A stretch of DNA of 64,000 nt from Martelella mediterranea (GTDB lineage: Bacteria > Pseudomonadota > Alphaproteobacteria > Rhizobiales > Rhizobiaceae). This document shows positions 54,573 to 64,000 of the stretch, piece after piece (position 1 is the first letter of the stretch; each line of letters begins with the position of its first letter). Where the stretch lies: the NCBI RefSeq assembly GCF_004342225.1, contig NZ_SMAR01000005.1, forward strand, positions 124,001-188,000, given 5' to 3'. The position numbers were made by a program, and so were the translations under genes. The notes beneath the pieces were generated by a model. It did no database searches and was not told where the DNA came from. It saw only the letters and a program-made list of their open reading frames with translations.

Positions 54573-55421
54573 TCAGTGGTTTGCCTTATGCTCGTGCAGG
54601 CTGCCGGTTTTTGCGGCATTGGCCGCATGGATTGCATGCAAAAGCTCGGCTGCCACTAATGCTGCAATCACCGGGGGACGTTTGTCGCGCGCGTCAGAAC
54701 TGCCAATCGGCATGGTGAGCCTTGTCAGCTGCTCTTCTGAAATGCCGTTTTCTTTTGCATAGCGGTGGAAGGTGGCGCGCTTGGTTCTTGAGCCGATCAT
54801 GCCGCAATAGCAAAGCGCATCCCGTTTGAGGCTTTCCATCGCAATCAGAAAATCGAGCGCATGGTCATGGGTCAGGATCACGACGGCGCTGCCGGCGGGA
54901 AGATTGGTTATTTCCGCTTCCGGCATCGGCGTCAGTTTTGTCGTGATGCCAGCGGGAATCCCTGTCAGTGCCTCGTTGCGGGTTTCAATCAGGCGCACAT
55001 TGAAGGGCAGGGGGGCGAGTGCCTGGCAAAGTGCCTTGCCGACGTGACCGCCACCGAAGACGGCGACCGTCGGGGCTGCTGCCGCTTGCCTCTGCATCAT
55101 TTTAAGACGAGCATTGACTGCCATGTCATCGGCATATGCAAAGTCGATGACGGTCCGGCCACCACAGCACTGCCCAATGTCCGGACCAAGGGGAATGTCG
55201 AGACGTGTCTGACCGGTTTTGCCCGCGAGAAGCTGACGGGCGTGATCGATGGCGAGATATTCCAGCTGCCCGCCGCCGATGGTGCCAAACGTCGTTTTCT
55301 CAGCGACGGCGATAAACGCACCTGCCTCACGCGGGGTCGAGCCTTTCACCGATGAAATGGTTGCGATCACCGCGTGGCGGTGATCGTCCATCCAGCGTTT
55401 AAAGGCATTTGCCTCGTTCAT
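54573..55421 (-). CDS. xdhC: Xanthine dehydrogenase accessory protein XdhC
   Basis: The 282-residue protein has SVKGSTPREAGAFIAV, GTIGGGQLEYLAIDHAR and a nucleotide-binding Rossmann motif FGGGHVGKALCQAL. It inserts the sulfurated molybdenum cofactor into the XdhB subunit. MIGSRTKRATFHRY is the late family motif. It starts 3 bases after the xdhB stop. Confidence 0.93.
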   Translation of the reverse strand: MNEANAFKRWMDDHRHAVIATISSVKGSTPREAGAFIAVAEKTTFGTIGGGQLEYLAIDHARQLLAGKTGQTRLDIPLGPDIGQCCGGRTVIDFAYADDMAVNARLKMMQRQAAAAPTVAVFGGGHVGKALCQALAPLPFNVRLIETRNEALTGIPAGITTKLTPMPEAEITNLPAGSAVVILTHDHALDFLIAMESLKRDALCYCGMIGSRTKRATFHRYAKENGISEEQLTRLTMPIGSSDARDKRPPVIAALVAAELLHAIHAANAAKTGSLHEHKANH

Positions 55422-55424
55422 GGC

Positions 55425-57770
55425 TTAAGCCCGTTTCATCCGTTCAACGGCCATCAGCACCCGTTCCGGCGTGGCCGGGGCATCGAGCCGGGGGCAGAAG
55501 CGATAATCGGCAACACTGGCAACCGCCATCGAAATGGCTTCGATTACCGAGATTGCCAGCATGAAAGGCGGTTCGCCGACAGCTTTCGAGCGACCAATGG
55601 TCTCTTCACGGTTAACGGAAAAATCTGCCAGCGCGACGTTGAAGATCTTCGGACGGTCGGAGGCAAGCGGGATCTTGTAGGTGGAGGGGGCATGGGTGCG
55701 AAGCCGTCCCTTGTCGTCCCACCAGAGTTCTTCGGTCGTCAGCCAGCCCATCCCCTGGACAAAGCCGCCTTCGATCTGGCCGATATCAATTGCCGGGTTG
55801 AGCGAGCGGCCAACATCGTGAAGGATATCGGTCCGGTCGATCTGATATTCGCCCGTCAGTGTGTCGATGGAGACTTCGGTGCAGGCCGCCCCATAGGCGA
55901 AATAGTAAAACGGCCGGCCCCGACCTTTTTCCCGGTCCCAGTGGATCTTCGGTGTCTTGTAAAAGCCAGCTGCCGAAAGCTGTATCCGGGCCAAATAAGC
56001 CGCCTTGATCAGATCCGGGAAAGGAATTTCCTGTTCACCAATGCGAACACGGTTCGGCAGAAACTTGATCTCGGACGGCTCAACATTCCAGTTTTCAGCG
56101 GCAAAGGCGATCAAACGCTTCTTGATCTGGGTTGCCGCATTATAGGCCGCAGCACCATTAAGGTCTGTGCCGGAAGAAGCTGCCGTTGCAGAGGTGTTCG
56201 GCACTTTTCCGGTGGTCGTTGCGGTGATTTTTACACGCTCCAGATCAATCTGAAACACATCGGCGACCACCTGAGATACCTTGGTATAAAGGCCCTGTCC
56301 CATTTCCGTGCCGCCATGGTTCAACTGAACAGAACCATCCTGATAAACGTGCACCAGTGCGCCGCCCTGATTGAAGGCCGTCATGGTGAAGGAAATGCCG
56401 AACTTCACCGGTGTCAGCGCGATACCTTTTTTGATCACCGGGCTTCTGGTGTTGAACTCTTTGATGGCTTCACGCCGGGCGCGATAATCGGCGCTCTTCT
56501 CAAGCCCTTCAACAATCGGCAGCAGGATATTGTCCTCGACCGTCTGATGATATGGGGTGACCTCCCGGCCGGAACCGTTGGGGCCGTAAAAATTGGCTTT
56601 GCGGATATCGAGCGGATCTTTGCCGAGGGCATAGGCGATTTCTTCGATAAGACGCTCACCGACGATCATGCCCTGCGGACCACCAAAACCGCGATAGGCG
56701 GTGTTGGAACATGTGTGCGTTTTCAACGGCCTTGAGGTCAGATGCACATTCGGGAAATAGTAGGAAGAATCCGCATGAAACAGCGTCCGGTCTGTAACCG
56801 GTCCGGAAAGATCGGATGACCAGCCGCATCGTGCCGCAAAGGTGGTGTCAACGGCTTCGATCATCCCATCGTCGTCAAAACCGAGATCGTAAAAAGCCAC
56901 AAGGTCGTGACGCTTGCCGGTGATGATCATGTCTTCATCACGGTCCGGGCGAACCTTTATGGCCCGGTTCAGCTTTTTCGCTGCCAGCGCAGCCATCGCC
57001 GCAAAGCAATTGCCCTGCGTTTCCTTGCCGCCGAAGCCGCCGCCCATACGTCGCTGATAAACGGTGATTGCATGGGATGGAATATTCAGGACATGGCCAA
57101 CGATATGCTGCACCTCGCTTGGATGCTGCGTGGAAGACCAGATGGAAACATCATCGTCCTCGCCGGGAATGGCCAGAGCTATCTGGCTTTCCAGATAGAA
57201 GTGCTCCTGCCCGCCGACATCCATTTCAGCGGTAATCCGGTGCTTTGCCGCTTCAAGGGCTGAGCTGGCATTGCCACGCTGAAGCGTCATCGGCTTCACC
57301 ACATTCGGCGCATCATTGGCAAGGGCGTCGCGAACGCTCGTCCAGTGCGGCAGGTCACGATAAGTGATTTTCGCAAGCCTTGCTGCCTCGCGTGCCTGCG
57401 CTCGGGTTTCAGCCACAACGGCGAAAATGATCTGGCCGTGATACTCGATCTTGTCTTCCGCAAACAGCGGCTCATCGCCCGAGCCATTCGAGGCGATATC
57501 GTTGACACCGGGTATGTCTTTGGACGACAGGACGCAGATAACGCCATCGGCTGCCTCAACATCGGAAAGGTCGATGTCGCTGATTTCAGCATGGGCGCGT
57601 TCGGAAAGTCCAAGGCCGATATGCAGAAGGCCCGCAGGTTCTGGAATGTCATCAATGTATTCCGCCGTGCCAGACACATGCTTATGCGCGGAATCATGTG
57701 CGCGGGGTTTATGCATTCCGCCTGAAATTTCTGCTTTCAAGGGAAAGCTGTCATGGGCGTGTTTATCCAT
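55425..57770 (-). CDS. xdhB: Xanthine dehydrogenase large (molybdenum) subunit XdhB
   Basis: The 781-residue molybdopterin-binding subunit has RRMGGGFGGKETQGNCFAAM, AYRGFGGPQGMIVGERLIEE, GGTEMGQGLYTKVSQVVADV and the catalytic Glu region SKAVGEPPFMLAISVIEAI near the end. It hydroxylates hypoxanthine and xanthine to urate. The length is normal. It begins 3 bases after the xdhA stop and is followed by xdhC. Confidence 0.96.
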   Translation of the reverse strand: MDKHAHDSFPLKAEISGGMHKPRAHDSAHKHVSGTAEYIDDIPEPAGLLHIGLGLSERAHAEISDIDLSDVEAADGVICVLSSKDIPGVNDIASNGSGDEPLFAEDKIEYHGQIIFAVVAETRAQAREAARLAKITYRDLPHWTSVRDALANDAPNVVKPMTLQRGNASSALEAAKHRITAEMDVGGQEHFYLESQIALAIPGEDDDVSIWSSTQHPSEVQHIVGHVLNIPSHAITVYQRRMGGGFGGKETQGNCFAAMAALAAKKLNRAIKVRPDRDEDMIITGKRHDLVAFYDLGFDDDGMIEAVDTTFAARCGWSSDLSGPVTDRTLFHADSSYYFPNVHLTSRPLKTHTCSNTAYRGFGGPQGMIVGERLIEEIAYALGKDPLDIRKANFYGPNGSGREVTPYHQTVEDNILLPIVEGLEKSADYRARREAIKEFNTRSPVIKKGIALTPVKFGISFTMTAFNQGGALVHVYQDGSVQLNHGGTEMGQGLYTKVSQVVADVFQIDLERVKITATTTGKVPNTSATAASSGTDLNGAAAYNAATQIKKRLIAFAAENWNVEPSEIKFLPNRVRIGEQEIPFPDLIKAAYLARIQLSAAGFYKTPKIHWDREKGRGRPFYYFAYGAACTEVSIDTLTGEYQIDRTDILHDVGRSLNPAIDIGQIEGGFVQGMGWLTTEELWWDDKGRLRTHAPSTYKIPLASDRPKIFNVALADFSVNREETIGRSKAVGEPPFMLAISVIEAISMAVASVADYRFCPRLDAPATPERVLMAVERMKRA

Positions 57771-57773
57771 GGA

Positions 57774-59237
57774 TCAGGCCTCCTCTTTCGAAAAACGAAC
57801 GAGTTCCTGCGGCGTTCCAACGGTTTCCATGTAAAAGCGTGTCAGAAGATTTTTAGCGGCCAGCATCCGGTATTCTTTTGTTGCGCGCCAGTCTGTCAGC
57901 GGCTGATAGTCGCTGTCAAAGGTCGCGCGGGCCGCCTCGATCGTCGCTTCCGTCCAGGGTTTGCCGTCAAGCGCTGCTTCCACGTGGCGCGCGCGCTTAG
58001 GGGTTGCTGCCATGCCACCGAAGGCAATGCGCAGCCTTTCGACCGTGTTGTTTTCTCCAAGCGTCAGACAGAATGCACCGCAGAGCGCAGAAATATCCTC
58101 TTCGCGCCGTTTGGATATTTTGTAAACGGCGTAATGCATATCAGCCTTTGTTTTCGGCACGATCATGCCGGTGACAAATTCGCCGGGCTGAAGGTCCTGC
58201 TTGCCATAATCGATAAAGAAATCTTCCAGCGCGATCGTTCGTGTACCGTCTGCCGAAGTCAGCGTCAGCTGCGCGCCAAGGGCAATCAGTGCCGGCGGCG
58301 TGTCGCCGATGGGAGAACCATTGGCAATGTTGCCGCCAATCGTGCCCATATTGCGCACCTGCTCGCCGCCGATCCGGGTGATCAGTTTGCCGAGTGCCGG
58401 TGTACTTTTCGCAAGAACCGGCAAGGCCTCTGAATAGGTTACGCCAGCACCGATGATGGTGCTGTCGTCCGTTTCGGTGATTGTTTGCAGCTCTTCAAGG
58501 TGGTTGATGAAAACCACCGGATTGGGCTTGCGCATCTGCTTGGTGACCCACAATCCGACATCCGTTGAACCGGCAACGATGGTTGCATCGCGGAACTCCC
58601 GAAGCACCTGACAGAGTGCTTCAATGGAACCGGGAATGACGGCCCGCGCACTGTCATTGCCGACGGTGATTGTCTCGCCGGTTTTAAAGCTTGCAAGCTT
58701 TTTCATGATGCTGTCTCGCTCACGGGCGATTGCATCGAAGGCAGTGTCAGGGCTTGTCTCAGAGGCCTTTTCAGCTGCTTTGATGATGGGCTCGTAACCG
58801 GTGCAACGACAAAGATTGCCCTGCAGCGCCTGCTCAATGGCCGCGCGGGATGGTGAAGGGTTTTCCATCCAGAGCGCATACAGAGACATGACGATACCCG
58901 GCGTGCAGAAGCCGCATTGTGAGCCGTTTTGCTCCACCATGGCCTGTTGCACGGGATGTAATGCGCCATCCTTTGCGGCGAGGTGCTCAATGGTAACCAC
59001 GTGCGTTGCATGCAGTGAGGCAACAAAGCGGATGCAGGCATTCACGGTTTCGTAGACAAGCCGTCCGCGCACCAGCCTGCCAACCAGCACCGTGCAGGCG
59101 CCGCAGTCCCCTTCCGCACAGCCTTCCTTGGAGCCGGTCAGGCGTTTTTCCAGCCTGAGATAATCGAGAAGCGTTGCCGTCGGAGACAGTCTTTCGAGTG
59201 CGACCTCCCGATCGTTCAGTATGAAACGGATCGTCAT
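57774..59237 (-). CDS. xdhA: Xanthine dehydrogenase small (FeS/FAD) subunit XdhA
   Basis: The 487-residue subunit has two [2Fe-2S] domains (KEGCAEGDCGACTVL and QCGFCTPGIVMSLYAL with GNLCRCTGYEPI) and an FAD domain with TIVAGSTDVGLWVTKQM. It passes electrons from XdhB to NAD. ATG 59237 with AAGGGAAC upstream is preferred over the longer frame to 59327. It follows the dehydrogenase gene by 19 bases, so they are likely cotranscribed. Confidence 0.95.
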   Translation of the reverse strand: MTIRFILNDREVALERLSPTATLLDYLRLEKRLTGSKEGCAEGDCGACTVLVGRLVRGRLVYETVNACIRFVASLHATHVVTIEHLAAKDGALHPVQQAMVEQNGSQCGFCTPGIVMSLYALWMENPSPSRAAIEQALQGNLCRCTGYEPIIKAAEKASETSPDTAFDAIARERDSIMKKLASFKTGETITVGNDSARAVIPGSIEALCQVLREFRDATIVAGSTDVGLWVTKQMRKPNPVVFINHLEELQTITETDDSTIIGAGVTYSEALPVLAKSTPALGKLITRIGGEQVRNMGTIGGNIANGSPIGDTPPALIALGAQLTLTSADGTRTIALEDFFIDYGKQDLQPGEFVTGMIVPKTKADMHYAVYKISKRREEDISALCGAFCLTLGENNTVERLRIAFGGMAATPKRARHVEAALDGKPWTEATIEAARATFDSDYQPLTDWRATKEYRMLAAKNLLTRFYMETVGTPQELVRFSKEEA

Positions 59238-59256
59238 GCATGTTCCCTTGTCAGGT

Positions 59257-60033
59257 TTATTGGGCGGTCCAGCCGCCATCCATCGAAATATGTGTGCCGG
59301 TGACCTGCCTGGCGCTGTCACTGGCAAGGTAAAGTGCCGCTGAGGCTATCTCTTCCGTCGTTACGAATTCCTTCGTCGGCTGCGCGGCCAGAAGCACATC
59401 GCGTTTCACCTCTTCTTCCGTGATGCCGCGTGCCTTGGCTGTATCCGGGATTTGCTTTTCCACCAGTGGCGTCAGCACATAGCCCGGGCAGATCGCATTG
59501 ACGGTAATGCCGTGCTCAGCCACTTCCAGCGCAACGGTTTTGGTCAGCCCCATCATGCCGTGCTTGGCCGCAACATAAGCAGATTTGAATGGAGACGCTA
59601 CAAGCCCATGAGCGGAAACGACGTTGATGATCCGGCCCTTGCCGCTCTTTTTCATCGCCGGAACAGCATGATGGATTGTGTGAAACGAGCTTGTCAGGTT
59701 GATGGCAATGATCTGATCCCATTTTTCAGCCGGGAAATCCTCAATCGGGCTGACAAACTGAACGCCGGCATTGTTCACCAGCACATCAAGGCTGCCGAAG
59801 GTGCGCTCTGCGCAGGCAATCAGGTCGGCAATCTCGTCCGGTTTGGTCATATCAGCAGGGTGGTAGATCACGGAACCGTCACCGAGGCTGCCGATCTTTG
59901 AAACAGCCTTGTTGATATCCTCTTCCTTACCGAACCCGTTGAGAACGATGTTGTCACCGGCCTTGGCAAAGCCTTCTGCAATTCCAAGCCCGATGCCGCT
60001 GGTGGAACCCGTAATAACGACGCTGCGTGCCAT
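59257..60033 (-). CDS. bdhA: 3-hydroxybutyrate dehydrogenase (SDR family)
   Basis: The 258-residue short-chain dehydrogenase has the NAD motif TGSTSGIGLGIAEGFAKAG, NNAGVQFVSPIEDFP, and YVAAKHGMMG with the catalytic Tyr and Lys. The segment CPGYVLTPLVEKQIPDTAK is typical of D-3-hydroxybutyrate dehydrogenase, which makes acetoacetate. ATG 60033 has GGGAGAA. It is the first gene before xdhABC, an unusual partner. Confidence 0.9.
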   Translation of the reverse strand: MARSVVITGSTSGIGLGIAEGFAKAGDNIVLNGFGKEEDINKAVSKIGSLGDGSVIYHPADMTKPDEIADLIACAERTFGSLDVLVNNAGVQFVSPIEDFPAEKWDQIIAINLTSSFHTIHHAVPAMKKSGKGRIINVVSAHGLVASPFKSAYVAAKHGMMGLTKTVALEVAEHGITVNAICPGYVLTPLVEKQIPDTAKARGITEEEVKRDVLLAAQPTKEFVTTEEIASAALYLASDSARQVTGTHISMDGGWTAQ

Positions 60034-60335
60034 GTTGTTTTCTCCCGGCTGGATCATGGATGCATTTGCTGATTTGCAAAAATGTTATGCCCAATCTGCA
60101 GCGCTTGCAATCGCGGGATAAGCTATGGCGGTATTTCCGGCGAGAAGAAAAATGCGCGCAACATGGTCTCAAAAAGGGGACGCTTTTATCCGATGAACTG
60201 AAAACTGTGAACGGTGCGTTCACCACCTGGCGGGGCTCATGTGGATGAAACAGAGCTTGGATCGGGCCATATAATCTTAACAAGCCCAGAAAGCCCGTTT
60301 TAGAAGGACAGGCCCGAATAAAGGAGGATAGTGCA
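60034..60335. other. Divergent gap between bdhA and the luciferase-like gene
   Basis: These 302 bases hold no gene. They contain a 7-3-7 inverted repeat at 60207-60223 and AAAGGAGG before the right-hand gene. Promoters for both directions must lie here. Confidence 0.6.
60207..60223. promoter_or_regulatory. Inverted repeat GTGAACG-GTG-CGTTCAC, candidate operator
   Basis: Perfect 7-base arms with a 3-base centre lie in the divergent gap before bdhA-xdhABC and the luciferase-like gene. The symmetry fits a dimeric repressor; identity is unknown. Confidence 0.4.
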
Positions 60336-61371
60336 ATGGAACTCGGAATCTTCACCTTCGCCGATGTCGATCCATCCACCGATATCGACCGTGGAGAAGA
60401 GGCACATCGCCGGATGCAGAACCTTATGCAGGAAGTGAAGCTTGCCGATGATGTTGGGCTCGATATTTTCGGCATCGGGGAACATCACCGTGTTGACTAT
60501 ATGGCGTCATCGCCATCGACCATTCTGGCAGCCGCCGCCGCCATCACAAAGAATATCCGTCTGACAAGTGCTGTGTCGATCCTGAGTTCGGATGATCCGG
60601 TACGGGTGTTTCAGCAGTTCGCTTCGGTGGACCTGATTTCCGGTGGGCGTGCTGAGATCATCGCAGGCCGGGGGTCTTTCATCGAATCCTTCCCGCTTTT
60701 CGGTTATCCGCTGGAGGCTTATGACGAGTTGTTTTCGGAAAAAGCTCGATCTGCTTTTGAAGCTTCGGGAAAACGAGACGGTCAGCTGGTCAGGTCGCAC
60801 GCGTGCCCCGATCGACAATCTTGCTGTTTATCCGCGTCCGTTTCAAAATCCGTTGCCGGTGTCGATTGCGGCGGGCGGTACACCCCAATCCATGGCGCGG
60901 GCCGGCTTTTTGGGATTGCCACTCATCATTGCTATTCTTGGCGGACAGCCGCGCCGTTTTGCACCCTTGTTTGATATCTATCGGCAGGCGGGAGAACAGG
61001 CTGGTCATGACCTTTCGAAAATGAAACGGGGTATCAGCGTTCACGGTTTTGTTTCCGACACAAGCGAGAAGGCGGCCGATATCTTCTTCAAACCGCAAAA
61101 GGCGGTGATGGACCGGCTTGGCCGCGAACGTGGTTGGCCGCCGCAGAGCCGTGCCCAGTTCGATGTCTCAATGGGGCCGGAGGGAGCACTTTTTGTCGGC
61201 GGGCCTGAAGAGCTGGCGACGAAGATTGCGACACATGCGAAGATTTTCGGCCTTGACCGTTTCATCATTCAGATGTCAGTCGGGCTGGTGCCGCATGAAG
61301 AGCTGTTGCACGCAATTGAACTGTTTGGCACCAAAGTTGCGCCAATGGTGCGTGAAATGGTCGCTGAATAA
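60336..61371 (+). pseudogene. Luciferase-like flavin monooxygenase, disrupted by a frameshift
   Basis: The first frame starts [16 protein letters not shown] after AAAGGAGG and reaches [14 protein letters not shown]. Five A at 60739-60743 then shift the frame. Removing one A would continue as [20 protein letters not shown] in the frame that ends at 61371 (MVREMVAE), giving an intact protein of about 344 residues. This matches LLM-class monooxygenases (bacterial luciferase fold) by [13 protein letters not shown] and ISAVSIL-like segments. Either a true pseudogene or a homopolymer error. Confidence 0.78.
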
Positions 61372-61398
61372 GCCTCTGCCTGAAAGAAAGAATGACGA

Positions 61399-62157
61399 AT
61401 GATTGTCGAGACCGAAGACGAGCTTGAAGCCCTGAAAGACATTGGCCGCATTTGCGCAAAAGCGGTTCAGACCATGGCGGATGCGCTTGAACCTGGTATC
61501 ACGACACGCGAACTCGATGGGATCGGACGGAAGTTTCTGACCGATCATGGCGCACAGTCAGCCCCCGAGGTTACCTATCAGTTTCCCGGAGCCACATGCA
61601 TTTCGGTGAATGAAGAAGTCGCACATGGTATTCCGGGCGACCGGGTGATCGGTGCCGGTGATCTTGTCAATATTGACGTTTCGGCCGAGAAGAATGGCTT
61701 CTTTTCCGATACCGGTTCATCCTTTGCTGTTCCGCCTGTTTCTTCGAAAGTGAAGCGTCTTTGCCGTGATGGCAAGCGCGCAATGTGGACGGGCATCAAT
61801 CAGGTCAAACCCGGCGCGTCATTTGGTGAGATCGGCAATGCCATCGGTGCCTTTGCGAAGAAGAACCGGTACTCGCTGATCAAGAATCTGGCCAGCCACG
61901 GCGTTGGCCGTTCGCTGCATGATGAACCATCCGAGCTTTCGACATGGCCGGACAAGAGCGAACGCCGCAGGATTGCCGAGGGGCAGGTGTTCACGATTGA
62001 ACCATTTCTGTCGCTCGGCGGTGAATGGGCAGACGAGGCGGAAGATCAGGAGTGGATCCTTTACAGTGTGCCGCGGGCGCTGACGGTTCAGTATGAGCAT
62101 ACGCTGGTCGCAACCCGTTCCGGGCCGCTGATCCTCACACTTGGCGATGGCGACTGA
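61399..62157 (+). CDS. map: Type I methionine aminopeptidase
   Basis: The 252-residue protein has the five metal ligands: Asp in NIDVSAEKNGFFSD (two), His in SHGVGRSLHDEP, Glu in TIEPFLSLGG and Glu in QYEHTLVA. It removes the N-terminal Met of new proteins in the cytoplasm. It lacks an N-terminal zinc extension. The site upstream is weak. It lies next to unrelated genes, and many rhizobia have more than one copy. Confidence 0.9.
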   Translation: MIVETEDELEALKDIGRICAKAVQTMADALEPGITTRELDGIGRKFLTDHGAQSAPEVTYQFPGATCISVNEEVAHGIPGDRVIGAGDLVNIDVSAEKNGFFSDTGSSFAVPPVSSKVKRLCRDGKRAMWTGINQVKPGASFGEIGNAIGAFAKKNRYSLIKNLASHGVGRSLHDEPSELSTWPDKSERRRIAEGQVFTIEPFLSLGGEWADEAEDQEWILYSVPRALTVQYEHTLVATRSGPLILTLGDGD

Positions 62158-62355
62158 GTGACCGCCTTGTGGATACGCCTGTTTCTTCTTTAGATCAGGA
62201 AAAGGCGGCAGCCGGGCGCAAGTCCGGCTGAATTATGTCTAAACTTTAATGTTAATCTTCTCCTTCCTGCCAAAATTGCCCTAGATTTCCTGATGCGAGC
62301 GCTGTCTTCTGCGTTGGCTGCGTTATCGTCAAAGAATTTTCCAGAAGGGCACATC

Positions 62356-63615
62356 TTGTTTCAGTCGTTTTTTCCCAAGCCAAAGCTTTTTTTCTCATCT
62401 GCTGTTGTTTGGGCGCTTATCGGCGTCCTGTTCTGGTACACAATCGGCCGAAGTCTGGGGGAGGATCTTGGCTTTGTCCGGCTTCCTGCCGATCAGCAGC
62501 CGATTGGTCTTGCGCACTTTATTACGCCGGACTTTCTCTGGTTTTATGTTGTTTATGGCGCTTTCACGCTCGCATTTGCTGCATTCTGGTGGGTTTTCGG
62601 CGATAACCACAAATGGCAGCCCTGGTCGGTCTGGGGGTCTGCACTGATCATCTTTATCACTTACTTTTCGGTGCAGATTTCGGTCGCAGTCAACAACTGG
62701 CGTCGTCCGTTCTGGGATTCGATCCAGAAAGCACTTGAGGGAGACCAGAGTATTACGGATGGTCACCTCTACGGCCTCATGCTGATCTTCGCTCAGATTG
62801 CCTTTGTGGCAATCGGGGTGTTCGTGCTTCAGCGATTCTTTGTCAGCCACTACGTGTTCCGCTGGCGCACGGCCATGAACGACTATTACACCAGCATGTG
62901 GGGCAAGGTGCGCCATATCGAGGGTGCCTCCCAGCGTATTCAGGAAGACACCATGCGCTTTGCCTCAATCATGGAAGGCCTCGGCGTTTCCATGATCGAT
63001 GCGGTCATGACGCTGATTGCATTTTTGCCTGTTCTGCTGGCGTTGTCGAGCTATGTGACCGAATTGCCATTTATCGGAGAAGTCCCGGCGCCTCTGTTTC
63101 TGGCTGCTATTTTCTGGTCGATTTTCGGCACCACGCTTCTGGCCGTTGTCGGTATCAAACTGCCGGGGCTGGAATTCCGCAACCAGCGCGTTGAAGCCGC
63201 CTATCGTAAAGAATTGGTCTATGGTGAGGACCACGAAGACCGTGCCGATCCGATGACGCTTGGTGAGCTTTTCGGGAACGTTCGCAAGAATTACTTCCGG
63301 CTTTATTTTCACTATATGTATTTCAATCTGGCGCGGTCATTCTATCTGCAGGCCGATGCGCTGTTTGCAACTTTCCTGCTGGTGCCGACCATTGTTGCCG
63401 GCACGATCACTTTTGGTATCTTCCAGCAAATCCTGACGGCGTTTGGCCAGGTCTCCAGTTCTTTCCAGTATCTGATTAATTCCTGGACGACGATTGTCGA
63501 GCTGCTTTCAATCTATAAACGTCTGCATGCCTTCGAAGCTGCAATTTTTGGCCACGGGCTGCCGGAAATCGATCAGGAACAATACATGGAGCCGGGTGGC
63601 GATGTTGAAAGCTGA
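62356..63615 (+). CDS. bacA: BacA/SbmA peptide-uptake transporter
   Basis: The 419-residue protein matches BacA: start [14 protein letters not shown], then membrane segments with [35 protein letters not shown] and [15 protein letters not shown]. It imports antimicrobial peptides and related compounds across the inner membrane and influences very-long-chain lipid A in rhizobia and Brucella. A TTG at 62356 gives the family's normal start, with AGAAGGG upstream; the ATG at 62293 adds 21 residues without homology. Confidence 0.94.
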   Translation: MFQSFFPKPKLFFSSAVVWALIGVLFWYTIGRSLGEDLGFVRLPADQQPIGLAHFITPDFLWFYVVYGAFTLAFAAFWWVFGDNHKWQPWSVWGSALIIFITYFSVQISVAVNNWRRPFWDSIQKALEGDQSITDGHLYGLMLIFAQIAFVAIGVFVLQRFFVSHYVFRWRTAMNDYYTSMWGKVRHIEGASQRIQEDTMRFASIMEGLGVSMIDAVMTLIAFLPVLLALSSYVTELPFIGEVPAPLFLAAIFWSIFGTTLLAVVGIKLPGLEFRNQRVEAAYRKELVYGEDHEDRADPMTLGELFGNVRKNYFRLYFHYMYFNLARSFYLQADALFATFLLVPTIVAGTITFGIFQQILTAFGQVSSSFQYLINSWTTIVELLSIYKRLHAFEAAIFGHGLPEIDQEQYMEPGGDVES

Positions 63616-63720
63616 TCGCACAGACGACTAAAGCGGGTTTTGATAAACAACAGCATTTTTGTTTGCCGAAGCCTGCGATAATGTGAGCGTCAGTCTAATG
63701 TCTCAGCGAGAGGATATCTC

Positions 63721-64000
63721 ATGACTATGCTCGTTATCGCGGTGCTGGTTTTCACGCTTTTACACCTCGTTCACGCATTCGCGCCGGGTTTTCGCCAGTC
63801 GATGATTGATCGGCTTGGCGAAAACGGCTGGCGGGGTGTCTTTTCGGTTTTAGCGCTGGCCTCGCTTGTTTTTCTGATCTGGGCTTTCGGTCAGGCCAGG
63901 CAGGTCACTGGTGTACTTTATGTAACGCCGCTGTGGATGACCCACCTCACGGCGCTTTTGATGCTGATCGCGATGATCTGTCTTTCCGCCAGCTTCTTTC
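63721..64000 (+). CDS. NnrU family membrane protein (partial)
   Basis: This frame starts at ATG 63721 with AGAGGAT upstream and runs off the right edge after 93 codons. It has three hydrophobic segments with VLVFTLLHLVHAFAPGFRQS, GWRGVFSVLALASLVFLIWA and TPLWMTHLTALLMLIAMICL, typical of NnrU. Family members are linked to nitric-oxide or nitrite reduction gene sets but have no proven function. Only the N-terminal part is visible. Confidence 0.82.
   Translation, partial: MTMLVIAVLVFTLLHLVHAFAPGFRQSMIDRLGENGWRGVFSVLALASLVFLIWAFGQARQVTGVLYVTPLWMTHLTALLMLIAMICLSASFF

Noticed and set aside
62293-62355. Longer start for bacA at ATG 62293
   Set aside because: The added residues are not like BacA, whose normal start matches the TTG at 62356.

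Overview
The window looks like a chromosomal segment of an alphaproteobacterium of the Hyphomicrobiales (Rhizobiales), perhaps Brucellaceae-like. The support is a BacA/SbmA homologue with a typical rhizobial start, a PuuD-type urate oxidase beside XdhABC, a RutR-like regulator with a recognisable operator, a Fur-family (Irr/PerR-type) box, a rhizobial palindromic repeat, and a moderately high G+C content judged by eye. Genus is not determined. No tRNA, rRNA, CRISPR array, prophage or insertion sequence was seen.

The dominant theme is scavenging of organic nitrogen. Bases 1-16.5 kb hold a transporter-like sensor fragment, the urea ABC transporter urtABCDE and the urease genes ureDABC and ureEFG. 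The urease set is split by a 2.6 kb insert carrying a frameshifted LysE exporter, an acetyltransferase preceded by a 9-bp tandem repeat, and a peroxiredoxin. Bases 16.5-22.4 kb hold a Crp/Fnr regulator with an FNR-type box and an RND efflux pair. Bases 22.4-31.1 kb hold a pyrimidine-type uptake and reductive catabolism cluster: an NMT1/THI5 ABC transporter, dihydropyrimidinase, an N-carbamoyl amidohydrolase and a divergent RutR-like gene. Inside this operon sits a small, low-G+C winged-helix-like gene.

Bases 31.2-40.8 kb start with a small lipoprotein and a DedA protein. They continue with a PotFGHI-like ABC transporter coupled to an N-carbamoyl-D-amino-acid amidohydrolase, then an XRE-cupin regulator, an unusual adenine-deaminase-like protein and a DSD1/D-threonine-aldolase-like PLP enzyme. 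This set may be an uncharacterised catabolic pathway. Bases 40.9-44.6 kb encode a siderophore ABC importer. Bases 44.7-50.3 kb encode an oligopeptide ABC importer (oppABCDF).

Bases 50.6-60.0 kb encode an FMN-dependent L-lactate-type dehydrogenase and purine catabolism: guanine deaminase, PuuD, XdhC, XdhB, XdhA, with a 3-hydroxybutyrate dehydrogenase as the first gene. Bases 60.3-64 kb hold a frameshifted luciferase-like monooxygenase, a second-type methionine aminopeptidase, bacA and the start of an NnrU-family gene.

Together, purine, pyrimidine and carbamoyl compounds taken up or broken down here would release urea or ammonia, which the Urt/urease system can use. Several candidate operators were read directly from the sequence: upstream of urtA, the peroxiredoxin gene, the fnr-like gene, the RND pump, rutR, opp, and the gap before the luciferase-like gene. 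All functional assignments rest on recognised motifs and gene order, not on database searches.
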